Shown here piece after piece: positions 1 to 10,878 of a stretch of DNA of 64,000 bases. The stretch is from Gordius sp. MW1. Taxonomy: Eukaryota > Nematomorpha > Gordioida > Gordea > Gordiidae. The stretch is from NCBI GenBank assembly GCA_964036665.1, contig OZ038532.1, positions 12,046,537 through 12,110,536 of the forward strand, given 5' to 3'. A program made the position numbers and the translations under genes. Position 1 is the stretch's first letter. Every line of letters begins with the position of its first letter. The notes under the pieces were generated by a model, which was not told where the DNA came from, ran no database searches, and saw only the letters and a list, made by a program, of their open reading frames with translations.

Positions 1-261
1 CACTAAATCTAACCCTAACCCTTGCCTATATCACATTTTGCCTTTATTACATTTTGCCTATAATGGAAAATTTGTATAAATAATTAATTAATCATTAGGC
101 ATTTAATACCCCCCTATAGGCATTCTCGCCCCTTCCCACCTTTCTCGCCCATAAATTGCATAAATATGATACATTTATACGAAGTACAGATGAGTCGTCC
201 CCCCTTCCCTTCCCCTCTTCCCTTCCCTCCTCCCCCTTCCCACGAGGGCCGAAGGCCCGAG
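1..261 (+). mobile_element. 3' end of a Helentron-like (HINE) element
   Basis: This is the right end of a repeat found again at 11.5-11.7 kb and 28.1-28.3 kb. It begins with CTAACCCTAACCC, continues through a C-rich stretch (CCCCCCTATAGGCATTCTCGCC), then CCCATAAATTGCAT, which is the inverse of the family's 5' end, then a CCCTTCCCTT pyrimidine tract. It closes with a terminal hairpin, GGGCC-GAA-GGCCC at 246-258, followed by GAG and a run of T. An inverted copy of the 5' end lying inward of a 3' hairpin, with T at the boundary, is the layout of Helentrons and their non-autonomous HINEs. The left part lies outside the window. The class is inferred from structure; no Rep/helicase is visible. Confidence 0.55.
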
Positions 262-1339
262 TTTTTTTTATAACAAACAAAAAATGAGCTTATTGTTATT
301 AATGTGAATTTTACGGCTATACTTTTAATAGGCACTATAATTTATAATTTAAGCACAATGTATTTCATACAAAACTTAAAGTTATGCTTAAATTCATTGT
401 CATTTAGCATCGTTATAATAAATCAACTGGTGCATGGCTGTTAAGTGTGATAGCCACATGACAAAGCAAACACAAAATTTATTATTAAATCTAACCATTT
501 ATGGAATTTAATAGAAATTAAAATATAACTTTACCATCAACAAACAACTTTTAGAATAGAAATTGAGATAATTAATACTAAGTCTTAACCACATGGTCTT
601 AACTCATCTCACTCTTTCTAATTAGAATGTGGTTGAAATTTTGTATATAAGTTATAATTTTCTAAGTATTTGCAGAACAATGTGATATGAGTTATGCTCT
701 TTTTGACCTAAGCTTTAAGCATTAAAAGTTCAAGTCATATTATTTAATAACATTCAAAAAGAATTGAATTATTGTAATGCCTAAAATTTTGCCAAAAAAG
801 ACTTATGAGGGTTTATAAGGGGGAGGGTATATGTAAATTGGCCCAATAGAATATAAATTATTAAAGGTCTTTAAATTATAAATGATATATATATAATGCC
901 AATTTTTAAGATAAGAATTAAATAAGTTCCTGGTTTAGAAAATATATAACTAAATTTGAAAGCAATTTATATTCTCATCTTCTTTCCTGAAACAAAATTT
1001 ATTATATAAATTATCATTCCCATGTTTCTACATTTCTTAGACTTATTCACATATATTTATACTTTTTCTGGGTCAGATTTTATCATAATTTCTGTCACAT
1101 ATATGCCAGACTTAAGAATATTAACTTAGCTTTCACCAAATTAAAAGATTTCTATGAATAGTATATGATGAGGTCAAAATGGCATTAAATAAAGTTATTG
1201 TCACAATAGATAACTCTTAATCACCCTAAATCAAATATTGCTATAAAAAGTTTACACTATTTTTAATACATTACAAAATGCTCCTGTTTTGAAGAATCAA
1301 ATATTCTACAATTATACCAAAAACACTCCATTATCATAC
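262..1339. other. AT-rich non-coding DNA downstream of ECHDC3
   Basis: No open frame of recognisable protein is present on either strand. On the minus strand this would be the last intron of the ECHDC3 gene. I searched it by eye for the family's C-terminal exon (a motif like DGQEGI...KRKPxW) and did not find it, so the exon is either beyond the left edge or lost. Confidence 0.4.
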
Positions 1340-2274
1340 CTGGTATTTTTTTCCATTTGACTGTAAAAGCATTTTTTACCCATAGCTAAAATAGGCCTGC
1401 TATTGCGTGATATTTGTGCAGCAATTTCTAATGTCCCTTGCTCAAGTTTGCCATTTGGAAATACCTTTGAAACAAGCCCATATATGTAGGCCTCTATAAA
1501 AATTATAATATATATTGAAAATAGACAAATTAATACTAGCCAAGTACAAAAATTTTGAACTAATAGCATGACCAATAAATTTATATAAAAATAATTATAG
1601 TATCAATGTATATTATATATAGAAATTAACCATTTGCTGTTATAGATTCACCAGTAAAAAGCATTTTAGCCAAATGTTTTGGTGACATATTTGTATGATG
1701 ATAAATGGCAACACCTGGTGTATTACAGAATATTCCATTCTTGACACCAGGTGTAGAAAATGTTGCATTTTCAGAAGCTGTAACAATGTCACATGAAGCT
1801 ATTAACTGACAACCAGCGGCAGCAGCAACTCCTAAACATTAAAGATACAAAAAAAATTCTACCTCTAACTTCTGCTATAACTGGTACAGGCAAATTTTGA
1901 ATAAGGGTGGTTAGCTCTATTAATCTTTCAAATATTTGTTGAGGTTTGATGAAATTTGTAGCCTTATCATTTTCGATATAGTTTAACTTAAGAATCCTTA
2001 CAATTTACTTTAGAAAATTCAGATAAATCATGGCCTGATGAAAAAATGAAATCATCATGGGATGTTAATATAACCACTTTAGTACTATCTCGTATTAATT
2101 TTATTTGATCAATAAGATCTTTCAAACAATCTGACGAAAGCGCATTTCTACTCTTTATTAGTGTTGTAAAAATGAACAATACCCTCTCTTAGCTTTCAAA
2201 ATAACTCGCTGAACATTACACTCCTTAAGTGTGCTGTAACCTTTGAAAAAAGATTTCAAAAAAATTGTAAACAT
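1340..2274 (-). CDS. ECHDC3: ECHDC3-like enoyl-CoA hydratase domain protein, C-terminus missing
   Basis: This is a mitochondrial crotonase-superfamily protein of the ECHDC3 type, read as five exons on the minus strand: 2183-2274, 2009-2150, 1863-1962, 1631-1831 and 1340-1493. All junctions are GT-AG and keep phase; the introns are 32, 46, 31 and 137 bp. The start ATG at 2274 gives a hydrophobic, basic leader (MFTIFLKSFFKGYST) like a mitochondrial targeting peptide. Next come SRNALS, the oxyanion-hole segment SSGHDL, PVPVIAEV, AAAAGCQLIASCDI, a TPGV...GIFCNTPGVA stretch and GLVSKVFP. The sequence runs to about residue 229, against roughly 300 in vertebrate ECHDC3. A donor site GTATGA follows exon 5, but the final exon of about 50 codons is not visible. 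Because the splice frame is intact, the gene is probably real. Its biochemical activity is not established by sequence. Confidence 0.82.
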
Positions 2275-2504
2275 GAATAGTCATTTTATCCTTTTAGTCA
2301 TCCTATTACAAAATAACAAAGTCGAAACGTTTAAATAATAAATTACACCCTCCATGTTAGCAAACAAGGAAGCCATGGTTCCTTGAAACAAACAGCGCTG
2401 ACACACTAAAGCCAAAAAGTAATTTTTGAAAGTAAACAACCCTTGGTTAGTGTTAATAGTTAAAACTAACGTCGTCTTGCAATCAACCTTTAATTGTAAT
2501 AGGC

Positions 2505-2773
2505 TTTTGTAAGGAGAACCGGTCAAAGTCGCAGAAAAAAAGCAGCAGAATTGGTCAGAACTGATCAGATCAAGATTGGTCAAGAGGGTTAGGGCTAGGG
2601 TTAGTGTTTTAGGTCCGCGTTTTAGGTTAGGGTTAGGGTTAGATGCACATCAAATTCCTTCCCCATTTGAGATTTAATTCTAATATATTGATTATCTAAA
2701 ATCTTGATCTGACCAGTTCTGACCAATTCTGCTGCTTTTTTTCTGCGACTTTGACCCCGATTCTTTTGTAAGG
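2505..2773. mobile_element. 249-bp MULE-type MITE with 10-bp target duplication
   Basis: The element occupies 2515-2763 and is flanked by a perfect direct repeat TTTTGTAAGG (2505-2514 and 2764-2773). Its ends are long inverted repeats of about 65 bp containing GGTCAAAGTCGCAGAAAAAA, GCAGCAGAATTGGTCAGAAC and GATCAAGAT. The middle (2586-2668) is a telomere-like GGTTAGGGTTAGGG stretch. The same termini bound the MULE-like element at 60.5-62.3 kb, so this is probably its deletion derivative. The 9-10 bp duplications fit Mutator-like transposition. Confidence 0.82.
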
Positions 2774-2832
2774 TCTATCTTAGAAAAATAATTTGCATAA
2801 CGCAAATTGGATAAAATACATTCTAATCTGGG

Positions 2833-3703
2833 TTATGGGTATTTGACGCCGACAACATATTTATTGACCGTTATTCATAATCCGCGCATACCCTAATTGA
2901 CCCATCCGTTTTCTTAGCTGGAACCAGTGGGGAGCCCATTCGGGAAATTCAACGGGTCCTATTTTGCCGTCGGCTAGCCCCAAAACCTGTTGTACCTGTT
3001 CACGCCACAAAAATGGAACACGCCTCGCTGGGCAAAACCTAGGTTGAGCATTTTCTTTAAGTCTAATGGAAAAAATACTTTCCTTTAAGCAACCTAGCAT
3101 ATCTTTAAATATTGGTGCATATTTTTCTGAATTAGATCTCTTGAACCTATACTAAGAATATTAAATTTAGCACCCCAAACCCTACCAAGAATTACAGAGA
3201 AACTTTTACACCTAGCCGTCAACAACGAACTCTCTCCTTTGGAGTTCCGTCTCATAGCTCAAATGATCCTTAACCAAAAATGGGCAATTAACACGGGGGT
3301 AGATTATATTTCCTACCTTCCTAATTATGGGGTTATCGCAAAGCCTATCACACACACCCCACCAATTATTTAACGGACCCAATTTGCAGATCCAAAACCA
3401 TCCTAAACTACTTTCCACCCATTCCTTCACAAGATATAACTTTAAAGGCAATATTTATTCAACTGCGCGAACCAGATACAACAAGTTAATTGCATACAAT
3501 CGCCACTAACTTGTTTTGCTAAAACATCGGCCTTCGACAACCTGTGACGGCCCTAACTTTTTAAATTCTGACTGAGCCATCAAAGTAATGGAAGAGCCGG
3601 TATCTAGTAAAAATTTTACATCAATACCATTCATCACCAATGTTACACGCGGCGTAATAGGTGCATTAAAAAATTGCGTTAAAACTTTCATAATTATTAA
3701 CAA
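2833..3703 (-). pseudogene. Ty3/gypsy-like gag-pol fragment (protease to start of RT)
   Basis: Three broken open segments lie in order on the minus strand. At 3506-3703 an aspartic-protease core contains LLDTGSSITLM. At 3212-3451 is a linker region containing LYLVKEW. At 2861-3100 is the beginning of a reverse transcriptase domain with ARRVPFLWREQVQQVL and PVEFPEWA, the conserved block just before the first RT motif of Ty3/gypsy elements. Frames change between the segments and the RT palm is missing, so this is a dead remnant of an LTR retrotransposon. I did not find its LTRs. Confidence 0.72.
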
Positions 3704-4351
3704 AATTTGACGGTAAAAGAATAGAAGATGCTGTTTATTACAATTACAACTTTCTAGTCAATCGCTTACATTTCTCTGATCCAATCTACCCTTTTTATTA
3801 CAATTACCTGCACACCCGCACCAACACCTGACATATGACGGACCTACCTTGGGTTCATACTCTCGCCTATCGCTAACGTAATTACACCTCTAATTCTCTT
3901 ACTAACTCTTAACCAAGTCCCATTAAAATTATTACCATATTTTAAATCTCTTTTGAAACTATTGATGCGACCCATCCTATTCATCACATGAGCACGATAT
4001 TTTAAAAAAAGCTAATTATTAAAGCACGTTAAATAAATAATAAAATATCGTATGATGCAAAAGGGGAGGGGGGGGGGATCTTGCGACGCAAAGGGGGAGG
4101 GGGATTCTTTCGACAAGCTCATTCATGACAGTAAGTTTGATTAAAAAGGAATATAAGCTAGTAGTAACGTAGATGTTAAACCAAATTAAAAACCAGCATT
4201 TTGCCGTTTATATTTTCATAATCGCTTTGAATATTATATAAAAATAATTGTTAAAAGGTCAAGATTCTAATGATATTTAGGATGGGTATGGCATTAATCA
4301 TTTTCGAGATTTTACTTAGAAAAGGATTAACAGTTATATTTTTATTTTTTT
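3704..4351. other. Non-coding DNA with G tracts
   Basis: No recognisable gene is present. At 4061-4110 there are two purine runs (GGGGAGGGGGGGGGG and GGGGGAGGGGG) of the kind scattered through the transposons of this window. The flanks may belong to the preceding retroelement, but nothing proves it. Confidence 0.3.
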
Positions 4352-5905
4352 TCTTCCAAGGAAAGAATTTGCAAGAGCTTTGTCGTATATACGAATTCCC
4401 CGCCCCATGTCCCCCTATTACAAAAGTTGTAGTATATACGGATTTTTACCCCCCCCCCGCTTTTATACACAGAAGTTGTAATACTGCGTATCTCATAAAT
4501 ACTTATTCGACCCCCCCCCCCCTTCTTCCTATATACATTAATTGCAAGTTCGAGTATCGTTCATTGTTTTATTACCTAGCACTAGCGGCCAATGTACCAC
4601 ATACCCCTTTTGATCTTACTCACGTTAATTAATAAAACTATTTAAACTTAGAACATCTGCTTGAAAATCTAAAGTTAGCTACCAATACCAATACACTAAC
4701 CCCCTCCCTTGCACCCCCAAAATATACAAGATAACATGGAATGAGAATTATTATATTATTTTTGTTTTCCAATGCGTAGATCTTCCCTTTAAAATCCCAA
4801 AATTTAAATTTTTAAAGACCTGCACGGCCTGGCAAATAATACAAACTTAACGGGCCCAGCCTAGATATATATAAGGCCCGTCAAAGGCCCGTTACAGAAT
4901 TAATTAGATTTTGTATAAAAGAAGTTGTTTTTATAATGTTCTTATTATATTTATTTTATGATATAACAAGGGAAGTTAAATTTTATTTCCATCTTATCCA
5001 TTAATTCATCAATATCTCAACCCGCATTATAAATGTTAAAGATTCTCATACACAATGCAATGATCCCATAGGCGTAGCCAATTTAAATTAGAGGGACGCA
5101 ATTTAGGTAGGACAAAAAAAGTTTTTTAGATTAAATTTTTTTGGATTTGGAGGGGGGCAGCTGCCTATTTTTGCCTCCCCAACCCCATTCTCTGGCAATT
5201 TTAAATGTAAGATTATTTATATACTCATTAACAAATTTAAAAACAAATTTTAAATTTATTTCTTCAAGTTACTTTGTAAAATATCCCTGTTTTTTAATTT
5301 ATCAATAACTTAAAAATTAAAAATGGTGGAAAAGCAAAGAAGCCGAGTAACTTTATTAAAAACATTATGATCTTAATTAAGGGTTTTAAAAGTCTATTCG
5401 GCTCATATAGTTATATAAATCATCCCGAAGTGCCACTTGTAAAATAAATTTTTTCCCTGTAGGTCGCCTCTTAAAAGATAGAACATCTCGTCTGATCGGG
5501 AATTATTAATTTATTATTTTTACAATACCTTAATTAAAATTTTTAACACATAAAGTTTACCATATGGGTAAAAAAATTAAACAAAAAAATATAAATAAAA
5601 AATTGTACGGGCCCGGGCCGGGCTTTGTATAAAATTAGGGGGCCGGGCTCGGGCATATCATTTAAAATTTTGACGAGTCCGGGCCGGGCCGGGCTTTTAG
5701 GTTTTTATTACGGGTGGGCCGACTGACATATTTAGGCCCGTTGCAGGTCTCTACGCAGTATTACAAATTCTGTTCATAGAAGCGCGGGGGGGGGGAAATT
5801 GGTATTTACTACAATATTTGTATAAAGGGACATGGGGGGGGACGAATCCGTATATACGACAGGAGAGAATCCGTATAACGACAAGCTCCTTTCAATATTT
5901 ATTGC
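4352..5905. repeat. Inverted-repeat pair flanking a hAT-like remnant
   Basis: A stretch of about 140 bp at 4352-4492 recurs inverted at 5751-5905. Shared blocks include GTCGTATATACG, a C tract followed by ATGTCCC, and TTGTAATACTGCGTA. Between the arms, 4813-5753 has hAT-like ends, TAAAGACCTGCA on the left and TGCAGGTCTCTA on the right, with subterminal GGCCCG and GGGCCGGGC motifs. No matching 8-bp duplication surrounds it. The 120-codon open frame at 4270-4632 simply runs through the left arm and its C tracts and is not a credible gene. Confidence 0.55.
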
Positions 5906-6776
5906 CGTTGTGTGAATTAAAGATTCACGGGACTTTTAGGCCCAATTAGCCACGAGGACCAAAAATTTAAAAACACAATCGCAGAATACCTGTAAATTAT
6001 TTTCGGCAAAGCAGGAACACACCCTAGACCCTTTCCGAAAAGATCCTTTTAAATTTTGCTGTTTTTAAATGCGAATATTTAGTCAACATCAACATCATTT
6101 ATTTATAGGTTAAAAATGTTCAACAATAATCATGTTAAGAAATCATCAGTCTCAAACTAGTTTATATTTCTTTAAACAGGCGACTCGCCATTTAATTTTT
6201 ATTAATAGTACTTTTAGCTGCATAAAACAATTTATGTCAAATATAACTCTATGTAAGGTTAATTTTTTTATCAACTAGTTTTATTAATGATCAATCTTAT
6301 TAAAAATTAATATATAAAAATCTCAAGTTCTATTAAAGAGGAAAATTATCATGGTTAATTAAATCATTATTAAATTAAATAAGTATAAATATTGATAAAT
6401 TTCATTTTTAAGTACAAAAACACAAAAAATAAACATTATTTAAATTTGTTGGCCGAATGCGACTTACATAAAGCTAGGCCCGGTTCTAGCGAGTTTAGTT
6501 ACCTTAAAGCCAGCAAGCCCAATTCATAATTTTTTAATAAAAAGTCCAAGCCATCCGCAGACCGAATTTCGTCAACTACAGTTGATTTAACTTGGGTCTT
6601 GAGCACCTAGAAGTAGACCTTTCAAATCAATTTACTAAACCATGAACATTAATTTCTAGTTAAATTTGATCATTAACCTTAACCGTAAAATTGGCACACT
6701 CAGTTTCAAGCGTAAACATATTTCAAAAAAAGTTCGTACAAAATGTTAGAGTTATCATTTACGTTGAGTATTAATT
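5906..6776. other. No recognisable feature
   Basis: AT-rich sequence with no long open frame. A GC-richer patch at about 6450-6600 (TAGGCCCGG, GCAAGCCCAA) resembles diluted hAT subterminal repeats, but no ends were found. Confidence 0.3.
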
Positions 6777-8300
6777 CTTAATTGCTATGCAATTTATGGG
6801 CTCACTTTGCATTTGTTTACTGTCGTGTCACGTATCGTAAGATAACGCTTTTCGTTTTTTTTTCGCCGTGTCGTTTTTTTCCGTCGTGTTCACCACTACG
6901 ATCGCTTGGAATTCTATTACTGTGCCCCCTACAAGGGCCTATGCCTCTACTAATATGAGTTTAATCTCGACGGGAGCAAAATTATTTTTATTAACCTAAC
7001 ATTGATAATGTATTATTCTTGGTACTTACATTGATATTATAGGCTCTGTCATAATCATAAATTATATTTAAATAGATATTATTTTTAATTTGCCTCCGTC
7101 TAAGGGCTTGTCTTAACATCGGATTTTGTTAGGCAGCAAAAATCGTCGTTGGGTTTATAACATAGCCATGTCTTAACTTTGAATTCACAGCAGATTTACA
7201 TTTCAGACGCATAACATAACAACGATTTTGTAAGAGCAAAATTTTAAGCTTAAATGTTGTATGTCTTTAAAGTTTAGGTATCAGCAAAGTTTAGATTTAA
7301 TCTTAAGAGTTGAAATAAACAAAAAACGGTTTGCACTTCAAAAAACAAAATATTAATTGCTATGCAATTTATGGGTTCCTTTTTGTTGCTCGTCCGTCCG
7401 TCCAACGTTCTGAATTGCTGGTTTGATACCCGGAAAGGGCAAATTTTTATTTTAAAATTAAATTACTATATTGTTCTTGTTAATACCTGTGACATATGTC
7501 GAATTTAATCTAATCTAATTTTTTTATGGTTAATAAGTCATCCTGCTCCGCATTGATCTTTACTATTAATTCCTAAACACGCGCTGCTAAATTACATTCG
7601 TTCCTATTCTAATTATCACTTTCACCACTGTTCTAGTTAACGTAAAATTCTAATGTTGTACATCTCTTACTGACATTCACACGCACCCTTTATCAATCTT
7701 CTGGTATATGCGAGATACGCACCCTTTATCAATCTCCTGGTATATGCGATTGTGGTGTTTCCCCCTCCCTGAATTATTATTACTTATTTTTTTATTACTT
7801 TACGCGTAGCACACGATTGATTATTAGCTTATTTGATTTTGTTTTTGTTTGTTTATTTCTTCGTATACTTATATGCTACGATTATTATTAATTATCGGAT
7901 GAATAATGAGTCACGACAGATTACCCCTGTTTATTAAGTTACTGTACGTTTGTTTATGACGTTACTTTACTCTACTCCTGTTTATGATGTTACTATACGC
8001 CTGTTTATGTTAAATCATGTTTCTATTCCCCCTTCCCTATTCCTTTTTTATTACCCTGTTACTCAAGTTCTAGTTTTAAATTGCTGGAAATGTACTGAGT
8101 CATCATAGCTTTAGCTAGAAAAACTTTACTTTGGAAATGTGCCAAGAATAATGATTGAGCGATAATTAATATTATATATACCCGATCGTTCGATATTGGC
8201 ATTCATAAATATAATTCATAAATATAATTCATTATTCATTTATTCAATATAATTTTATTTTGTGTCGCGTAGTCATTAAATAAAATATTAAATCGGGACT
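6777..8300 (+). mobile_element. Two Helentron-like 5' ends and degraded interiors
   Basis: The family 5' motif TTGCTATGCAATTTATGGG occurs near 6785 and again near 7358, the second followed by the family's CGTCCGTCCGTCC block. Downstream are pieces also seen at 11.9-12.1 kb: an AAGGGCCTATGCCTCTACT-like segment (about 6930) and a T-arm-like box TTTGATACCCGG (about 7422). I could not locate matching 3' hairpin ends, so these are probably truncated copies. At 7101 a GGGCTTGTCTTAACATC end resembles the Harbinger-type terminus at 63,620. At 7678-7750 a block of about 36 bp (CACCCTTTATCAATC) is duplicated in tandem. Confidence 0.4.
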
Positions 8301-8624
8301 TTAGAAATCCTCAAGTAGATATAGTTTTTCCCTTTTGGGGGAGGACCAAAACCTTTGGATGGAAACAAATAATTGTCGCGTCGTGTAATTAGAATAAAAT
8401 AATAATAACCGTTCTAAAACAATATTAATCCTTTCGCGCCTGGTTAAATGAATCTCTTCAGTTGTTAACTGATTTCCTGCGGATTTAATAGCGATATATA
8501 GTGTTGTTAATCTGCTAAATGGGTTCTGCTGGTATAGTGCTAAACCTGGTAATAGGCACATATCTCCTACCATTACCATCATTATTAAGCAGCACATGCT
8601 GCTTAATAACCCGGTTACTAGCAT
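8301..8624 (-). pseudogene. Uncharacterised ORF in left palindrome arm
   Basis: A 107-codon minus-strand frame begins with MLVTGLLSS and a hydrophobic Met-rich stretch, followed by a basic, Leu-rich C-terminal half. Its first half is homologous to the frame at 10,432-10,695 in the opposite palindrome arm (both have TGLLSSM), but the upstream part that matches is in another frame here. I recognise no family. It may be a decayed exon carried by the palindrome, or chance. Confidence 0.25.
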
Positions 8625-8876
8625 GGCAGATTAAAGTTGCCATGGTTGCTGGTTGGGAGAGACGTAAGTAACCGGGCATTTGGCAGATTGGATTGATATA
8701 ACCGTGGTATTGAGCAGGCTTGTTTTAAACTAAACATGGTTTTTAGCAAATTTAATTTTAGCTTACTATTAAAGTTGGTAGCTGCCATATAATGCTAATC
8801 AATATTTCAATCATTTATTAATACAAAAATGGTGATTAAAAAATTTAAATATATTATAAATTTGCCCCGTTATTTG

Positions 8877-10345
8877 CCCCCCCCCTAATTTTTTATCCTC
8901 TTTCTCACCAGGGGGGAGGGGGGGGGGGGTGTTTTGCCCCCCCCCCTTATTTTTTATCCTCTTTCTCACCAGGGGGGAGGGGGGGGGGGTGTTTTGCCCC
9001 CCCCCTTATTTTTTACCCTCTTTCTCACCAGGGGGGAGGGGGGGGGGGGTGTTTAGTCCCCCCCCTAATTTTTTACGCTCTTTCTTACCAGGGGGGAGGG
9101 GGGGGGGGGGGGTGTTTTGCCCCCCCCCCCCTTATTTTTTATCCTCTTTTTGACCAGATGGGAGGGGGGTGTTTTGCCCCCCCCCCTTTATTTTTTATCC
9201 TCTTTCTGACAAGAGGGCAGGGGGGGGGGTCTTTTGCCCCCCCCCCTAATTTTTTATCCTCTTTCTGACCAGGGGGGGGGGGGGGTGTTTTGCCCCCCCC
9301 CCTAATTTTTTATCCTCTTTCTGACCAGGGGGGAGGGGGGTGTTTTGCCCCCACCCCTTATTTTTTATCCTTTTTTTGACCAGAGGGGAGGGGGGGGGGT
9401 GTTTTGCCCCCCCCCCTGATTTTTTATCCTCTTTTTGACCAGATGAGAGGAGGGGGGGGGGGTGTTTTGCCCCCCCCCTCATTTTTTATCCTCTTTCTGA
9501 CAAGAGGTCAGGGGGGTCCTGGTGAGAAAGAGGATAAAAAATAAGGGGGGGGGGCAAAACACCCCCCTCCCCCCTGGTAAGAAATAGCCTAAAAAATTAG
9601 GGGGGGCCAAACACCCCCCTCCCCCCTGGTGAGAAAAAGCGTAAAATAAGGGGGGGGGGCAAAACACCCCCCCCCCTCCCCCCTGGTGAGAAAGAGCGTA
9701 AAAAATAGTGGGGGGGGGGCAAAACACCCCCCCTCCCCTCTGGTCAAAATAAGGATAAAAAATAAGGGGGGGGGGCAAAACATCCCCCCCCCCTCCCCCT
9801 GGTGAGAAAGAGGATAAAAAATAAAGGGGGGGGGGGCAAAACACCCCCCCCCCCTTCCCCCTGGTGAGAAAAAGCGTAAAAAATAAGGGGGGGGCAAAAC
9901 ACCCCCCCCCCCCCTCCCCCCTGGTGAGAAAAAGCGTAAAAAATAGTGGGGGGGGGCAAAACACCTCCCCTCCCCTCTGGTCAAAATAAGTATAAAAAAT
10001 AAGGGGGGGGGGGCGAAACACCCCTCCCCTCCCCCTGGTGAGAAAGAGCGTAAAAAATTAGGGGGGGGGGCAAAACACCCCCCTCCCCCCTGGTGAGAAA
10101 GAGGATAAAAAATAAGGGGGGGGGCAAAAGAGGATAAAAAATAAGGGGGGGGGGGGGTAAAACACCCCCCCCCCCCCTCCCCCCTGGTAAGAAAGAGCGT
10201 AAAAAATTAGGGGGGGGGCAAAACACCCCCCCCCCCCTCCCCCCTGGTGAGAAAGAGGATAAAAAACAAGGGGGGGGGGGCAAAACACCCCCCCCCCCTC
10301 TTCCCTGGTGAGAAAGAGGATAAAAAATTAGGGGGGGGGGCAAAA
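8877..10345. repeat. About 60-bp minisatellite of alternating C and G tracts
   Basis: The unit reads roughly a C tract (8-12), a TAATTTTTTATCCTCTTTCT-like block, ACCA, then GGGGGGAGGGGGGGG and TGTTTTG. About 11 units run in this orientation to 9510 and about 15 run in the reverse orientation to 10,345. Tract lengths vary from unit to unit. Each unit has adjacent C and G runs able to pair with each other or to form quadruplex or i-motif structures. The long open frames across it, full of Pro, Gly and Phe, come only from the repeat. Confidence 0.9.
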
Positions 10346-10431
10346 TAACGGGACAAATTTATAATATATTTAAATTTTTTAATCACCATTTTTGTATTAA
10401 TAAATGATTGAAAAATATTGATTAGCATTAT

Positions 10432-10695
10432 ATGGCAGCTACCAACTCTAATAGTAAGCTAAAATTGAATTTGCTAAAAACCATGTTTAGTTTAAAACGA
10501 GCCTGCTCAATACCACGGTTATATCAATCCTATCTGCCAAATGCCCGGTTACTTACATCTCTTACAACCAAGCAACCATGGTTGCCAGTGATAGCAACCG
10601 GGTTATTAAGCAGCATGATGCTGGTTATGATGATGGTAATGGGCGAGATGTATGCTACTACCATAGGTTATGGTAGTAGCATTTTGGCATTTTAA
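10432..10695 (+). CDS. Uncharacterised 87-codon ORF in right palindrome arm
   Basis: The second Met starts MFSLKRACSIPRLYQSYL, a basic amphipathic stretch that resembles a mitochondrial import leader, followed by LPVIATGLLSSMM and a Met/Val-rich hydrophobic segment. The opposite arm keeps the leader with a few substitutions, then shifts frame. I recognise no protein family. It may be a captured exon or a chance frame, and the low confidence reflects that. Confidence 0.25.
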   Translation: MAATNSNSKLKLNLLKTMFSLKRACSIPRLYQSYLPNARLLTSLTTKQPWLPVIATGLLSSMMLVMMMVMGEMYATTIGYGSSILAF

Positions 10696-10878
10696 CAACA
10701 CTAGCGATATACAAGATCCAGAAAGATATTTAAAGAAAACTACTATACGTTACACACGCGCAACATTAATCAATATCCGTATTTAAATGAATGTCAATCA
10801 TATGTAAATCATGATGACTATTATTTTTGGAAGAGATGGGAAAGTTTATTATTCGTTTTTGTTACTAAAAGATTATAT

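Larger units (their letters stand above)
8470..10720. repeat. 2.2-kb inverted repeat (foldback) with G/C-tract minisatellite core
   Basis: Sequence at about 8470-9505 is repeated inverted at about 9518-10,720. The unique outer parts match closely: for example AAACATGGTTTTTAGCAAAT near 8733 is the inverse of a block near 10,475, and the AGCAGCATG motif occurs on both sides. The inner parts are a minisatellite of about 60 bp per unit. The orientation flips near 9505-9520, giving one continuous hairpin-capable structure. It could be a Foldback-type DNA transposon, whose inverted repeats are typically made of tandem repeats, or a palindromic duplication. No transposase is visible. Confidence 0.8.

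Noticed and set aside
1..25. CTAACCCTAACCC at the very start, as if near a telomere
   Set aside because: The same sequence lies at 28,085 inside a Helentron-like 3' region; it is part of that repeat, not a chromosome end.
2281..2583. 100-codon minus-strand frame next to ECHDC3
   Set aside because: It overlaps the MITE terminus and has no relation to crotonases; the ECHDC3 start at 2274 explains the gene.
4270..4632. 120-codon plus-strand frame
   Set aside because: It runs through C tracts of an inverted repeat, and its sequence is low complexity.
8929..10428. Many overlapping long open frames rich in Pro, Gly and Phe
   Set aside because: They are translations of the 60-bp G/C-tract minisatellite, appear on both strands and change frame with tract length.
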